Assembly: GCA_020809705.1 (NCBI GenBank)
Contig: CP085827.1
Coordinates: forward strand, 3,410,001 to 3,474,000
Source of the DNA: Calonectria ilicicola
Taxonomy: Eukaryota; Ascomycota; Sordariomycetes; Hypocreales; Nectriaceae
Length of the DNA: 64,000 nucleotides
Reading direction: 5' to 3'
Below are positions 21,652 to 33,527 of this stretch, piece after piece. Position 1 is the first letter of the stretch, and the number at the start of each line of letters is the position of its first letter. Both the position numbers and the translations under genes were made by a program. The notes beneath the pieces were generated by a model. That model saw nothing but the letters and a program-made list of their open reading frames with translations, did no database searches and was not told where the DNA came from.

Positions 21652-22429
21652 GGTTGCTAACGGGTATGTGAATGAGTTGGATGAAACTTGGTTGGTTTCA
21701 GAAGGATCTTGATCATGTGATAGGGTGATAAGACAGGCTTCCACATGACGGCAAATGGCGTCAAGACTTTATAACGAGATATTCGAATGCAGAGCTAGTT
21801 GAAAAAGACTGGCAGGATGGGATGCAATGACATAGTACCGGCATTGCTTTACCCCGATATGCGGGAGGGTTCGCTCGGTTGATAGATTAGCCGATGAAGT
21901 TGGTCGGGTAATTTTGTCTGAACTCGCTATGCAGGGGCAAGAGCGGATCCTAGATCCCGTTTTTTCTCTGCCCACTTCTTTTTAGAACGCCTTGGATAAT
22001 CGAGGACTAATGCGTCTGAGCCTACCGCCATTAATTTGAAAATGAGACGTTGCCTACACTGTTGCTACACCGTTGCTTCCTATCCCCAGGAATGACATGC
22101 CTCCCTCCTGCCTCATCGTACTGGGTAGACTTCTAGATTCAACCCTCTTCTGTGTTTTTTAAGGCTATCTGCAAAAGAATATAGAAAACGAGAATGAAAA
22201 AGTAAATCCGATATTAAAGTATTCCTTGCATTTTTCAAGTTGCTGCAAAACACAATGCGCATTAATCTTTGTGGTATGCAGAGCAAGTGGGGTATTAATA
22301 CTAAAGATTCCGTTCATTCGCAGGGGTAGCCAGAAGCGGACCATTGGAGGGTTATTTTATGTGTTCATTTCCAAATAAACTAAAGAGATCAGAGATTTAC
22401 TGATGTCGAATTTACGAATAACACAGCTA
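21652..22429. other. Intergenic, about 780 bp
   Basis: This lies between the malate dehydrogenase start and the 3' end of the D-2-hydroxyacid dehydrogenase gene, both on the minus strand. It should hold the malate dehydrogenase promoter. No gene or clear motif is visible. Confidence 0.4.
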
Positions 22430-23548
22430 TCAACAGTGACCATTTTGCAGCCCAGCATGCTCGGGTACAGGTGTTAATAGTGGCTCTCCCAGTACCGCCC
22501 GTCTTGCGTTTTCCATGGCACATGTTTCCATCTTTGTCAAGGTCTCCACAGTGTGCGTTCCCAAGTGAGGGACTAGCAAAGCCCTCTCATTTTTAATGAG
22601 ACGCTCATTGATCTTAGGCTCATGCTCGTACACATCAAGACCAGCCGAGGCGACTTTGCCCGACTCCAGTGCATCGGCCAGAGCACTCTCGTCAATAATT
22701 GCACCTCGGGCTGTATTAACGATAACAACACCGTCCTTCATCTTCTCAAATTCCTTGGCGCCAATCATGTGTTTGGTATTGGCGTTGAGTGGGATGTTGA
22801 TGCTGATAATATCGCTTTCGGTGATGAGCTTCTCAAATGAAACATATTCGGCCCCAGCGGCCTGGTCAAGCGGCAGCTCGGATCGGTTATGGTATCGAGT
22901 GGTAATACCAAATGGCTCGCATCGTGCCTTGATGGCACCGCCGATTCGGCCCATACCCAGAATGCCGAGAATTTTCCCTTCAGGATCACGACCAAAGTCA
23001 ATACCCTTCTTGAAATTTCCTTGGCGTAAAGAATTCAAAGATGGGTTGAGTCGCCTCAAAGATCCCAGAAGCAGCCAGAGAGCAAGATCCGCGGTGGCAT
23101 TGGTCACTGGGTCAGGCGCATATGTGAGGGTAATGCCTCGATCTGCACAAGCCTTGGGATCAATTTGGTCATATCCTAAAAGACTAATCAGCTATGCCAT
23201 TTGTGGTAAGATTTAAAGTGCTTACCAGCTCCATTATGGCAGATGAATTTGCAGCCCGCAGGAAGATGTTGGATAAACTCGTTATCAAAGTTGCCAGCAA
23301 CCTACTAATTGTTAGAGCCTAGATGAAAATGTAGCAAAATGCATGACGCGCGGACTTACTGCGCCACTGGCCGAAGTCCGATAGATTACTCGGATATCTT
23401 TGTATTTATCTTTGACATCTTGGAAAAATTCCTGTCTGCTGGTGCTGGTGACTACTTCCACCCTAGCGACCTTCTGTAACTCTTTGTGGAAGGCAGTAGC
23501 ATGCCTCACAGGGTTAAAGAATAGAATGAATGGCTTAGAATTCTGCAT
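22430..23548 (-). CDS. D-isomer-specific 2-hydroxyacid dehydrogenase (glyoxylate/hydroxypyruvate reductase type)
   Basis: It reduces a 2-oxo acid such as glyoxylate or hydroxypyruvate to the D-2-hydroxy acid with NAD(P)H. The 336-aa product has exons 23360-23548, 23226-23301 and 22430-23175. The catalytic-domain part reads MQNSKPFILFFNPVRHATAF, and the nucleotide-binding domain has ILGMGRIGGAIKARCEPFGI (GxGxxG) at about residues 155-175. The catalytic triad positions are visible: Arg in VNTARGAIIDE, Glu in LDVYEHEPKIN and His in LVPHLGTHTVETL. A Tyr-His-Asn-Arg stretch (TTRYHNRSEL) after the second strand suggests NADP preference, as Arg at this site often binds the 2'-phosphate; that is inference. 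It is divergent from a sugar transporter with about 450 bp between the starts, so a shared promoter is plausible. Confidence 0.92.
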
Positions 23549-23994
23549 CTTGAAATATCCACGTGGCCTAGTCTCGTTAATCAGTGATCGTTGGATGGCA
23601 ACATGGGGAGAATCCCCCCTCCTTTTTAACTGGTTGACCTAAGGTAACGCGGCGCTGAGCTAGTTTTGCCGGTGTGATGCGGCGTTAAGATTAACCGACA
23701 AATTACCTCAGTGAGAAGCTTCGGTACAACCATTCACCGCTCGTGCCGAATTTCCGTTTGACTTCGTCTCTAACTAATGATTGTCTAAACTTCCCCATGG
23801 GGTCATGGCATTATGAACATGGGGTCTGGGGAAATGGGCCCAGTGTCCATATCTCCACGACGATCACCGCCTCGAGCTAGGTGTATAAATGTAGCTAGGA
23901 GCCGGATGGTTGAGAAACTGCAGCCAGGCTCACTCAATTCATTCATTGCTTAGAGGAGCCCACAACATACGAATCTGTCTCAATTGGATTGAAG
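23549..23994. promoter_or_regulatory. Divergent promoter of dehydrogenase and MFS transporter
   Basis: The 446-bp region separates two divergently transcribed metabolic genes. A TATA-like TATAAAT lies at 23884-23890, about 105 bp before the transporter ATG. GGGG/CCCC-containing words (around 23800-23845) could be regulator sites, but none is a certain match. Confidence 0.5.
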
Positions 23995-25626
23995 ATGACG
24001 ACCTTTCTATCTCTCACGGGAGAATCCTTAGCTACAGCTCGTATTCTGCTGATTATTTTGCCCGCCTTCTTTTTATTTGGATACAATCAATCCAACCTTG
24101 GAGGCGTATTAGCCTATCCATCTTTTGTTAAACATTTTCCAGAGATTGACACGGCTACGACCACGGGAAGTGTCAAGTCACAGAATGCGAAAGTGCAAGG
24201 TATGATAATTGGGTCCTTCACCATTTGAAAATTTCTTCTAACAGACACAGGAACTGTTGTTGCAACGTACACTCTTGGCTGCTTCGTTGGATCTCTGGGA
24301 GTGACTCAACTTGGAGATCGCATTGGTCGACGCAAAAGCTTGATCGTTGCAGCCCTTGTCGCCACAATCGGCCTTATCATTCAAGCTTCCTCGTTTGGGC
24401 TTGGTCAACTTATTGTTGGCCGAATCATTAGTGGTATCGGGAACGGTGCGGTGAACTCGATCGCCCCAGTCTGGCAGAGTGAATGCACCAAGCCCAAGAG
24501 TCGCGGAAAGAATGTTGTTATCCTTGGTAGCTTTATTGCAACAGGCATCGCCCTTGCCGGCTGGGTTAATGTCGGTCTGTCATACTCCAGCACAAGCGAG
24601 CTAGCTTGGCGCTTGCCATTGGCGATACCATGTTTGTTCTCCGGGATGCTCATTGCATTCACTATGTTCTTCCCAGAATCTCCTCGCTGGCTTATAAGCA
24701 AGGGGATGATTGATGAAGCTCGTCAAAGTATGCTGGAACTTCGCGGTGAAGAGCATGGAGATATTGACGCAATCAATGCTGAAATTGCGACCATTTCTGA
24801 ACTAACCCAAACCGCCACCCAGGGTGAGAGAGGATTCAGGGATATTTTCTCAAATGGGCCTCAGAGATTGTTTTATCGGCTTTGCCTTGCCGTGGGCGTC
24901 AACTTCCTTGCCCAAATGACAGGGGCGAATACTATTAGCTATTATGGGCACACAATTTTCCAGGAATCTCTACATCTTGCATCAAATAAAGCAGCACTTC
25001 TGAATGGAGGTGTCTTGACATGGAAGATATTTGCAGCAATATCAGCTTTTTTGACCATCGATCGCCTGGGAAGAAAGCCGCTTTTCATTGCAGCAGGCGT
25101 TGGAATGGGCGTCTCCATGGTAGGTTTAGCCGCAACAGTCTGGGCTATCGAACACCGGGATTCCTTTGGCGCCAGCGTCGAGGCCACATTCTTCCTTTTC
25201 TTCTTTATGACATTCTTCCCCCTTGGCTTTCTGGGAGCCAATTTTCTGTACAGTGCCGAAATTGCGCCTCAAGATCTCCGTGTTCATTTTGCCGCCATTG
25301 GAACTGCGACGCATTGGTTGTTCAACTTTATCATTGCCGAAATTACTCCAATTGCTTTTGTCACTATTAAATGGCGGTATTATCTAATCTACGCCGTCAT
25401 CGGGCTTTCCGTTGCCCCATTAGTGTACTTCTTCTTTCCCGAAACCAAGGGAATACCGTTAGAAGAAATGGACAAACTATTCTCGGAATCAAAGCACTTC
25501 TGGCAAGTACCCGGTTATGCAAAACAAATGCAAAGTGGGCGGTCCCGTCTGGAAAGAACTGATGAAAAAATGAAGGAAATCGGCGTTGAGGAGATTGAGA
25601 CTGGCCAAGGTGAGATGAAAGCATGA
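23995..25626 (+). CDS. MFS sugar transporter (lactose/hexose permease type)
   Basis: A 12-helix sugar porter of the plasma membrane, 528 aa. Exon 1 is 23995-24199, a 45-bp intron 24200-24244 follows, and exon 2 is 24245-25626. Motifs in order: FLFGYNQSNLGGVLAY (helix 1), QLGDRIGRRKSLI (loop 2-3), RIISGIGNGAVNSIAPVWQS, FFPESPRWLISKGMIDEA, LAQMTGANTISYYGH (where hexose carriers often have QQ), IDRLGRKPLFIA and FPETKGIPLEEMDKLF. The long cytoplasmic tail is highly charged. The start is the first ATG downstream of the TATA-like site; no better start lies upstream. Substrate is not predictable; the divergent hydroxyacid dehydrogenase hints at a linked carbon source. Confidence 0.93.
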
Positions 25627-26336
25627 GGAGGGATGCACCAAAATTAGAAGCAGCATCTGCAGAATACGAATGCATGGTCTTGAGGGAAAGGAATGAATGG
25701 AAAGTGACTCTTGTGGCAGCCAGATTGTTATTTGTTTTGTTTGAAGAAAATTTGATGAGCCTGTGATGGGATAGTGACGTTGATATCAATATGATGAGAT
25801 GTTGGGAAATCCCACATGGGTGACTAGGCTACTCCTCTTACGCGGTGTTTGTGATTTTACAACTTGGAACAATGTGAAATTGCCTGTTTCTGGATACTGC
25901 CCGGCCCTCTTGAAGGAATTATGTGTTGAATCAGGGCTGTGAAAGGTGGGTGGTGACTGGTTGTGACAGTGTGTTCGTCACAAACATTGCTTGAGGCGAC
26001 TGGTTCTCTTTTTATCACACGCTCGTTCCAATTAGATGTTAGAAAGGCATTTATGACATCATCCAGAACCATACTTCTGTTTGATGGCCACTCCGCAGCG
26101 CATCTTACTCATCATTTCATGAAGCAAGGCAGCAATTCAATTGACTCAGTTAATGTTTTTGTTCAAAAGGCTAGGTTAATTTTGGAGAAATAATTCTCCT
26201 ATCTCAAATTTCGAAATAATTCACTGTATACTCTTGTTGCATAACCTTACTATTCTTTTCATCAAGTCGGCCCACTACTGATAGGCGACGTGCCAGAAAC
26301 TCATTTGTCAAATTCCACAAAACATTTTCTACCACG
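25627..26336. other. Intergenic, about 700 bp
   Basis: It holds the 3' UTR of the transporter and the promoter of the small GPI-type protein gene. Short frames only; nothing else is supported. Confidence 0.4.
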
Positions 26337-26828
26337 ATGCAACCTCAGACCCAAGTATCTTTGTGGCTATTTGCCATAGCAGCTTCTGCAAGTATAAATG
26401 AACACGAGTAAGTAAACATCCCTTCTGTAGAGCCTGTGATGCTAAATGGTCTTAGCAAATTGCTACCAAATCCTACTAGCGATTCCAAAGCTCCGGTCAT
26501 TGTATCAGAAACCATCGCCGCAGCCGCAGAAATCACCAATAAACCACAGAAGGGCCCTAAAGCACAAAAGGTCAAGCGTCTTGTGGGGGTTGCATATACT
26601 TACGCTCGAGATACCTATGACGACTACGCATCCAGCGTGCAGGCGGAAGCTGAGAGTTTCTGGGGATTGGCTCCTACATCTACAATCAAAGACGACATTG
26701 GTTGCCCTGCCACGATTTCACCAAAAACGGATTCAGGAGATTCTAATGACGCAATTATAAGGACAGGGTCTTCTGTTCTGAGCCAAGTCTTCGTCGCGGT
26801 CATTGTAGCGATAATCTGCTTGATCTAA
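26337..26828 (+). CDS. Small secreted protein with GPI-anchor-like tail (147 aa)
   Basis: I recognise no conserved domain. Exon 1 (26337-26407) supplies a signal peptide, MQPQTQVSLWLFAIAASAS; the intron is 26408-26455 (GTAAGT...TTAG) and exon 2 is 26456-26828. The mature part is rich in Ala, Lys and Asp (TIAAAAEITNKPQKGPKAQK, then TYARDTYDDYASSVQAEAES) and may be helical. It has a single cysteine (DIGCPATIS). The C-terminus ends in small residues followed by a hydrophobic run, SSVLSQVFVAVIVAIICLI, with nothing after it, the usual form of a GPI-anchor signal. A cell-surface location is therefore likely; function is unknown. Confidence 0.7.
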
Positions 26829-27363
26829 TCAAACTTTACGCACTTTCAATATCATGAAGTTTGAAATTCATGATGGATCAATTCTGAGAACAGTGCTATT
26901 TTGTACCTGACTAGTCAATGGGCGATATGTTATTTGCTGAATGATCTTTCCCGAATACATTAGACAGCATTCCGAGAAGGATTAGACGTTAAGACTCTTT
27001 GAGCTCGGGTGTAAGGGTACGTTAAACATGGATGAAAATAACCATATAGTCCTCAAGTTGGCGTAGTTGGAAAAGGGAAGATTGCCATCCTACCGCATCG
27101 CTTTATGCTATCTCAATCTTTGGTCATATTATGTCAGCGTCTTAAATCTGATCACAAATGATCTTGAAAAATTACAACTTTCACATTCAAAATTAATGAT
27201 CAACACAGGCATATCCGTTCAGCTATGGAATGGAAACATGTCAATAATTCTTTTGCTCTAAAAATGAGGTATACTGAGAAGCTATTATTCTACCAAAACC
27301 TTTTATCATCAATCATCCTCTTCAAACACGTTCTTCGCCTTCTTACACATATTTACGGTCAAT
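26829..27363. other. Intergenic between convergent genes
   Basis: AT-rich 3' UTR-like sequence lies between the GPI-type protein and ornithine aminotransferase. No gene is supported. Confidence 0.45.
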
Positions 27364-28836
27364 TTAGTGAGACGCAGCTTTAGGAGCGTTTGGTAGCTCT
27401 CGAAGAGCCTCGGCAATGATATCAAGGCCTTTCTGCAGCTCTGACTCAGTAATTACCAGAGGAGGGGCAAATCTAATGATGTTTCCGTGTGTGGGTTTGG
27501 CCTGGGCACTCTATGTTAGTGGGGTATCAATATTTCAGGTTCCACGACTTACCAAAAGGCCTTTCTCCTTCAGGAGAAGACACAATTCCCAAGCTGACCT
27601 GCCATTTGCAGCTGTCTCGTCAATGACAACGGCATTGAGCAACCCTTTTCCTCGGATGGTACTGATGATAGGAGAGCCCAGTGCAGCAATTCCATCACGG
27701 AACTTCTGGCCCAGTCGATCAGCATTCTCAACTAGATTTTCTTCCTCAACAATCTCGAGCGCGCGAATCGAAACAGCACAACCAAGTGGGTTTCCTCCAT
27801 ATGTAGAGCCATGGGTGCCAGGCTCAACCACGAGCATGATATCCTTGCTCGAGAGAACCGCACTGACGGGGTAGAGACCTCCTGAAATAGCCTTTCCTAG
27901 GGTGACAATGTCGGGCTTGATATTGGCCCACTCAGAGCAGAGCATGCGACCTGTTCGTGCAATACCGGTTTGGATTTCATCGCAAATCAACAAAACATTG
28001 TGTTTCTTGCATAGAGCCTGGACTCGGGACAAGTATTCCTCATCGGGAACAACAACACCAGCCTCTCCTTGGATAGGCTCACAAATGAATGCAGCGGTAT
28101 TTGGGCCATGGGCTTCAAGGGCCTGCTCCAAGTCGCTCACATTGTTGTATCGAATGGGCCTGCCTGTTGAGGGGTTGTAAGCGCCGATGTTGGGAACATA
28201 GGGGCCGTAATTCTCCTTGGACTCTGGATCGGTTGACAGGGAGATGGCAGTCATCTGATAAGCTTATTAGCCTTGAACTGTGACGTGAGACTCCCAAACA
28301 GGTTTGAAATAACAAAAAAGGAAGCTAAAAAGAAAGAAAGACGCAATCAGGTAACATACCGTTCTGCCGTGGAAGTTGTTTTCGGGACACAGGATAAGGG
28401 CCTTGTCCTGGGGAACTCCCTTAACCTTATAGGCCCATTTTCGGGCCAGTTTGATTGCAGTCTCAACTGCTTCAGCGCCGGTATTCATGGGCAATACCAT
28501 GTCATAACCAAACACTTGGGTGACTTTTTCGGCCCACTTTGGGAACACATCATTGTAGAATGCCCGAGAGCTCAAAGTGAGTCGGCTGGCTTGGTCGACC
28601 AACGCCTTCACGAGCTCCGGGTGACAATGACCTTGGTTCACAGCGCTGTATGCCGAAAGGAAATCGAGGTATTGACGTCCTTCAGGATCCCATACATTAA
28701 CACCTTTGGCCTGAGCAAAGACAATTGGTAAAGGGTGGTAGTTGTGGGCAGCATGTTCCTCTTCTGTGGCAATTGCAGCCTTAGTTGAGGGGGCGTGGAA
28801 CCGCGCATGAGCTTTGAGTGAGCCAGGGACAGTCAT
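27364..28836 (-). CDS. otaA: Ornithine aminotransferase
   Basis: It transfers the delta-amino group of ornithine to 2-oxoglutarate, giving glutamate semialdehyde, in arginine and ornithine breakdown. The 438-aa class-III aminotransferase has exons 28360-28836, 27553-28254 and 27501-27364; introns are 28255-28359 and 27502-27552. Motifs: [18 protein letters not shown] near residues 56-73, [20 protein letters not shown], the glycine loop ending NNFHGRT at the first intron, [35 protein letters not shown] (cofactor Asp), and [20 protein letters not shown] with the PLP-binding Lys. There is no obvious mitochondrial presequence, consistent with the cytosolic fungal enzyme. The zinc-cluster regulator that follows on the same strand begins upstream of it and might control it; that is inference only. 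Confidence 0.96.
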
Positions 28837-29415
28837 CTTAGTTTCAAGGATAAAGAAGATGTATTATTGTTTGTTTTGGTGAAGACAGAGTTGTGTTTGA
28901 AGAGACAAAGTAACAGCAAAATGCAGGATACTTATACTTTAAAATTGGAATCCCGATGACCCGATTACTCCAGGATTTTTTCTTTAACTATACTGTTCTC
29001 GGAATGTGTGAGACCCGATACCGCTGTTCAAACAGGATTTTCGCCTTCTCGTTGCTTCAATTTGTATCACCCGAGCCAACGTTGACGGCAAGCGAGTAAT
29101 CAAGTCTTGCTCAACGCTCATTCGTGATTCGTTCTAGCTTCCACTCAAAAGCAGACTAAGCCTAAAACAGCAGGCCCCGCGAGAAAAGCAAAAGACAATT
29201 GCCCCACAACTGTTTGGCTTGCGGACGAATTGTGGAGTATGATGTCCTTGTAGGACCCTTATCAGCAGAATCTTCACCCTAGTCAAAGTCTCGGCGCATT
29301 TCCCAACCGAAACCCGATTGCCGCGTTTGCCTCTGGTTGAGGCCGAACAATGTGGATAGATGATGAATTACACGATGAGACTTTTGTAAATTGCGCGAAA
29401 TTTATTTTATTCAAT
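28837..29415. other. Intergenic, about 580 bp
   Basis: This should hold the promoter of ornithine aminotransferase and the 3' UTR of the zinc-cluster gene. I see no distinct motif. Confidence 0.4.
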
Positions 29416-31078
29416 CTAATACACAATAAATGTACCGATCTTTGTCTCGTTTTCTCTGTTATACCGTATCCAATTCATGCCAGTGTCATGTTCAGCACTC
29501 GCCCACCATGCTTGCAAAAATTCCAGTGCAGAATGATTCCACCAGACTCCTGTCATTGAAAGTGAATCTAGAAATAAGTTTTCGATAATTGATTGTTTAT
29601 TTATATCTCCACGACATTCTGTACCAGCAATAAAAATTGGGAAGAACAGATTGTGGGAGAATGTATGGACGGGACCTCTCATAACAAATTCAATGTCATC
29701 AAGAAGACTGTTGATAGAGGAGTCAATTAGTGATCGAGCCTCTGCTTGAGAGGCAAAGGCCTGGTAGCTGTAGATTAGACTGGCATGATAGTGCGCTCGT
29801 AAAGTCGCTTGTAAGCTATCTCGTACAGCCTCCGAGCCCTGACAAAGTTCTATCAAGTTAGCAGAAACCCTGTCATGAGCTTGCTGCGCTCGTATACGCC
29901 ACGTTTGCATATCCATTTCTGGAATACGAGCGTGAGAGTTTAACGCTCTGTGACGTTTTCTTTCTGTTGTTGTGATTGCATTTAATAACCCAGTAAAAGC
30001 CCATAAGGAGGTGTGATAAATAGACTGAAGCTGCAGTTCATCTAATAATCTTGGCTCCCTGAAAACTGATATGCTACAGAGCGTTTCCAGGTCAGCTACC
30101 TCTTTGAGTAAGAAGTGCTCGATTGAGTTTTGAGGTACATCCTTCCATTCTCTCAAGTCACAGAGACTCATCACGGTACGGCATGCGCGCAGGTGAAGGG
30201 TCCAGTCTCTGGATCCTGGAATGAAGGCTTCTGTATAGCAGAGAGTGAGCATGGCAGCTAGTACTTCGATCACAGAGGATGCGCTTGGTGTCTTAGGCCT
30301 AGAGGCAGATTCAGAATGTAATTCGTTGCGCATCTTATGATTCAAAGCTTGAAGGCTTGCATCGCGAAACCAATTATGCATTTGGAGAAACGTCCATTTT
30401 TGATCGACATCACCAACAGACGTATTAAATAAGTGAGCAGCGGCAATATTGCTGATGGAGAGGCGGAGGCAAGTCGATTTCTGAGCAAGGGGTAATAGTT
30501 TATGTCGCCATGGTCCCTGTGGAAGGTCTATCCAAGTCAAGCGAGGAATAACTTGTGTACAAAAATGGTTGAATAGGTTATCGGACACGATACAGAAGGA
30601 CTGTCGGCTAACAAGGCGGGCATCTTCAGTTGGATGAGGCATCTTTGTTGAGGCAGCAGCAGTTTCACAATTATCACTGCTTTTTTGCGAGACCGCTCGA
30701 CGCGTTTGAGAGCTACTGGGATGGGTGACATCGGGTTTTTCTTTGGGCGCTTTTTCGGGCACGTCGGGCTCGCTGTCAGATTCGGTCTGGCAAAATACAG
30801 GCTTGGATTTCCCAGCAAATCTTCCCCGGCTCGCCACTCCTTGGCCCCATTTGAGTTGGACTAAGTTGTACCCAGGACATGGTATATCTCGGCTGACACA
30901 TTTCCGACATGCCGGCAAACTTCTGTCACATTTTATGCGTCGCTTGACGCAAACTGGGCAATCTGAACTCGGATTATCAGCGCCTGTTGCGCTGCAATAA
31001 ATATCTGGAAAACTCACCCTGGGATGCTGCTTCCCGATCGGGGCACAAGGACTTAAGGCGCACGTTTTTCCGACGCAT
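29416..31078 (-). CDS. Zn2Cys6 fungal transcription factor (Fungal_trans_2 type)
   Basis: A nuclear regulator of about 535 aa. Exon 1 (31018-31078) encodes MRRKNVRLKSLCPDREAASQ; intron 30963-31017 (GTGAGT...CAG) joins it to the zinc cluster DCPVCVKRRIKCDRSLPACR with KCVSRDIPCPG, all six cysteines intact at about residues 22-49. Next is the common element VQLKWGQGVASRGRFAGKSK. A Ser/Thr-rich linker separates the cluster from the middle domain, which begins near FCIVSDNLFNHFCTQVIPRL and runs helical to the end. A longer N-terminus in frame upstream of 31078 (with several His codons) is possible but lacks support. It shares the VASRGRFAGK-like element with the zinc-cluster gene at the left window edge (AARGKMVGKW), so the two are of the same broad subclass. 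Confidence 0.9.
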
Positions 31079-32312
31079 CGTGGTGATCAAATCCGGTTGG
31101 CCTATCAAATGATTTGGGAGAATAAGCATGTTCATGATGCAATGGTGATGATGTGACTGGCTTAGCCCTCTTCGGCGTCGGCTACACTTTTTTGCGGTCA
31201 TGCGGGGTCTCACTCGCTGCTCGCGAGATGAATTTCCTAACTCAACCATCACTTTGAGCAGCCGTTGGTATCCATTATTTGGGGTCGTATTGAGTCCAAA
31301 TCCGGACCACTGGTAGAGGCCAATTCTTAGACTATCTAGGACAGCCTCCAATGCCAGCATGCGTTACAAACATCATACCCTGGCACATTCCGCATACTCA
31401 AGCACGGAATCACTGCGTTTATTCCTACTAATATTCTAGGCGACTCTATTCATTTGATCAGAGCTACAGTAGACACTAAGTCAGTGACGTCGGATCCCGC
31501 TATGGGTCTACCTATCAAATGTACAACTCTAGGGTTGGTGGTTTACTCTTCAGCCTTCCGTTCAATCCCACCAGATTAACAAGTTGATAATAACAATGGT
31601 TCACTGAATGTAAGAATGTTTTCTATGGGGAATTATATTTTAGTCTTTTCATAAATATATCTCTTTATTTGAACTGTGACTACGAATATGATGGTAGTTC
31701 CTCTCAATCTCCCCGATGTTCCGAATCTCCTTCCCTAGACTCTATCTCCTGGTTACGATCATTTATTACGCGAGCCTTTAAATTTCAATGGCTCTCCCTA
31801 CTTTGCTTGAGATTGGCAGGGGAACCTTTGTCCCAGTTCTCAATTTGGTCGTTGTCCAAGCTCAGGATTTTTCTGTTGACCGCCTCCTTAGTTTAAAGTT
31901 TGACGTCATTTATGCCGACATGTACTACTTAGGTAACATTCGAGGCAGCCAAAGTCGGGTCCAGAAATCCAGGATGCTGATCAAGTTAAAATATCTTGAA
32001 ATAGACCCCGTTTTTGTCGTTTGTGATGTCACAAGATGGTAGGTCAGAATTGGAAGTAGGAAACACGAGCAGATGCGTAAATACACATATCGGAGAAACT
32101 TCGGCGTAATATGTCGGTTGTTGAGATAAGGGCGCGAAGGAAGAAAAGGGCGGGAGCGTGGAACGTAATAGAAGAGTGGAACGCCATCGAAGGGCACAGC
32201 CAGTGACCGCTCTTATAAATCGCTTCGCGGACAAATAAATGTTTTAAGGCTCCCACATCTTATAGCGCTATTGAACAGGTCTTTTTTTTTTTCAGCATCT
32301 GCGAGTAGAGCA
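31079..32312. other. Intergenic between divergent genes, about 1.2 kb
   Basis: This is the region upstream of the zinc-cluster gene (minus) and the AlaX gene (plus). Short open frames occur on both strands (for example 31788-32042 plus), but none has motifs or a signal peptide. A T-run followed by CAG at 32282-32295, just before the ATG at 32313, could be the end of a 5' UTR intron. Confidence 0.4.
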
Positions 32313-33131
32313 ATGGCTTCTGTGGCGCGCACTTTTCTTGCTTTTCAGCATAATGCAAAACTTTATTCACTCCAAACCAAAGTCATCTCGGTACTTCCCT
32401 TCAAAAGTCTTGAGGAGGACAACCAACAACTATTCAAGGATGGCGGCGACGATGCATACGCAGTAGTTACTGAACAAACAATTTTCCACCCACAAGGAGG
32501 AGGCCAGCCTTCGGATGTTGGCAAAATGTCTTCTGCCTCGGGTGCCTCATTCGACGTGTCCGCAGTGCGCATGGACGCCATTCGCGATGGGCAAGCCCTG
32601 CATTTTGGACGCTTCAGTTCAACGGAAAATGCTGGAATTTTCCAACAAGGCGATTCTGTCGAGCAAACCATTGATATTGAAAAGCGCCTCTTCTACTCCA
32701 GGTTACACACTGCTGGCCACGTTTTAGGCTCTGCCGTGAGACATCTACTCGAGAAGGAAATTGAGGGATTTGACGAGCTCAAGGCGTCTCACTTCCCCGA
32801 CTCTGCATCTTGCGAATTCCAGGGCCTGATTGACGGAAAGTGGAAGGGGCCGATCCAAGAAAAGTTAGATGAGTTCATCAAGGCCAAGATGCCTGTTGAG
32901 GTGGACTGGTGGGACGAGGACGATTTCCGACAAAATGGACTTGAGCGCCTGATCCCCGACCGAAGCTTTGCGCCACCCGGCGAGAAGTTTCGGGTTGTAA
33001 AGATTGTGGGGGCTGAAGTATATCCTTGCGGAGGTACTCATGTCGACACAACAGATTTGTGTGGTCAGACCACAGTAAGAAAGATCTCAAGATCGAAGGG
33101 CAAGTCCAAGGTTAGCTATGCCGTTGTTTAA
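32313..33131 (+). CDS. AlaX-type alanyl-tRNA editing protein
   Basis: A free-standing relative of the editing domain of alanyl-tRNA synthetase, which removes wrongly attached serine or glycine from tRNA-Ala. The 272-aa single-exon protein shows the AlaX pattern: IFHPQGGGQPSDVGKM at about residues 53-68, the zinc ligands of the HxxxH motif in SRLHTAGHVLGSAVRHL at about 130-146, and the CxxxH ligands in YPCGGTHVDTTDL at about 237-249, followed by a basic tail. I chose the ATG at 32313 because nothing upstream in frame provides another ATG. It is convergent with the NmrA-like gene, about 400 bp apart. Confidence 0.9.
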   Translation: MASVARTFLAFQHNAKLYSLQTKVISVLPFKSLEEDNQQLFKDGGDDAYAVVTEQTIFHPQGGGQPSDVGKMSSASGASFDVSAVRMDAIRDGQALHFGRFSSTENAGIFQQGDSVEQTIDIEKRLFYSRLHTAGHVLGSAVRHLLEKEIEGFDELKASHFPDSASCEFQGLIDGKWKGPIQEKLDEFIKAKMPVEVDWWDEDDFRQNGLERLIPDRSFAPPGEKFRVVKIVGAEVYPCGGTHVDTTDLCGQTTVRKISRSKGKSKVSYAVV

Positions 33132-33527
33132 ATGTACATATTAGAATTTAGACGTTAGAATTCACAATCTAGATCTGAAGAACTCAGGATATCATGGACG
33201 CTTTCTCTCGTTCACCTGAACCATGTAAATTGACCATTTAAACACTCTGAGTGGGCATGGCGCGGTGCTGGTCAAGATGGATTCCTTGGTAACTTTAACT
33301 GTGGACCCAGAGAAGGCTACAAAGTCACCAGCAACAAGGATCTTGGAGGCGGTGCCTTCGGCTGGACTTGTCTTTACATTGTCTGTAATTAGCACTTTTA
33401 CATGGATCACAAAGGGGCATTTCTTTATCATAGGAACAGCAATTGCTTCAAGATAGAAGTGTCACGATACACTCCTCTTCATTTCAGCGACGAGCCTCAA
33501 AATTTCTTTTCTGGCTTCCGGTGAAAC
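33132..33527. other. Intergenic, convergent 3' ends
   Basis: About 400 bp lie between the AlaX stop and the NmrA-like stop. No gene is supported; short opposite frames here are not coding-like. Confidence 0.45.

Noticed and set aside
22596..23216. 206-codon plus-strand frame
   Set aside because: It lies exactly opposite the D-2-hydroxyacid dehydrogenase, whose motifs and splicing are clear; it is a shadow frame.
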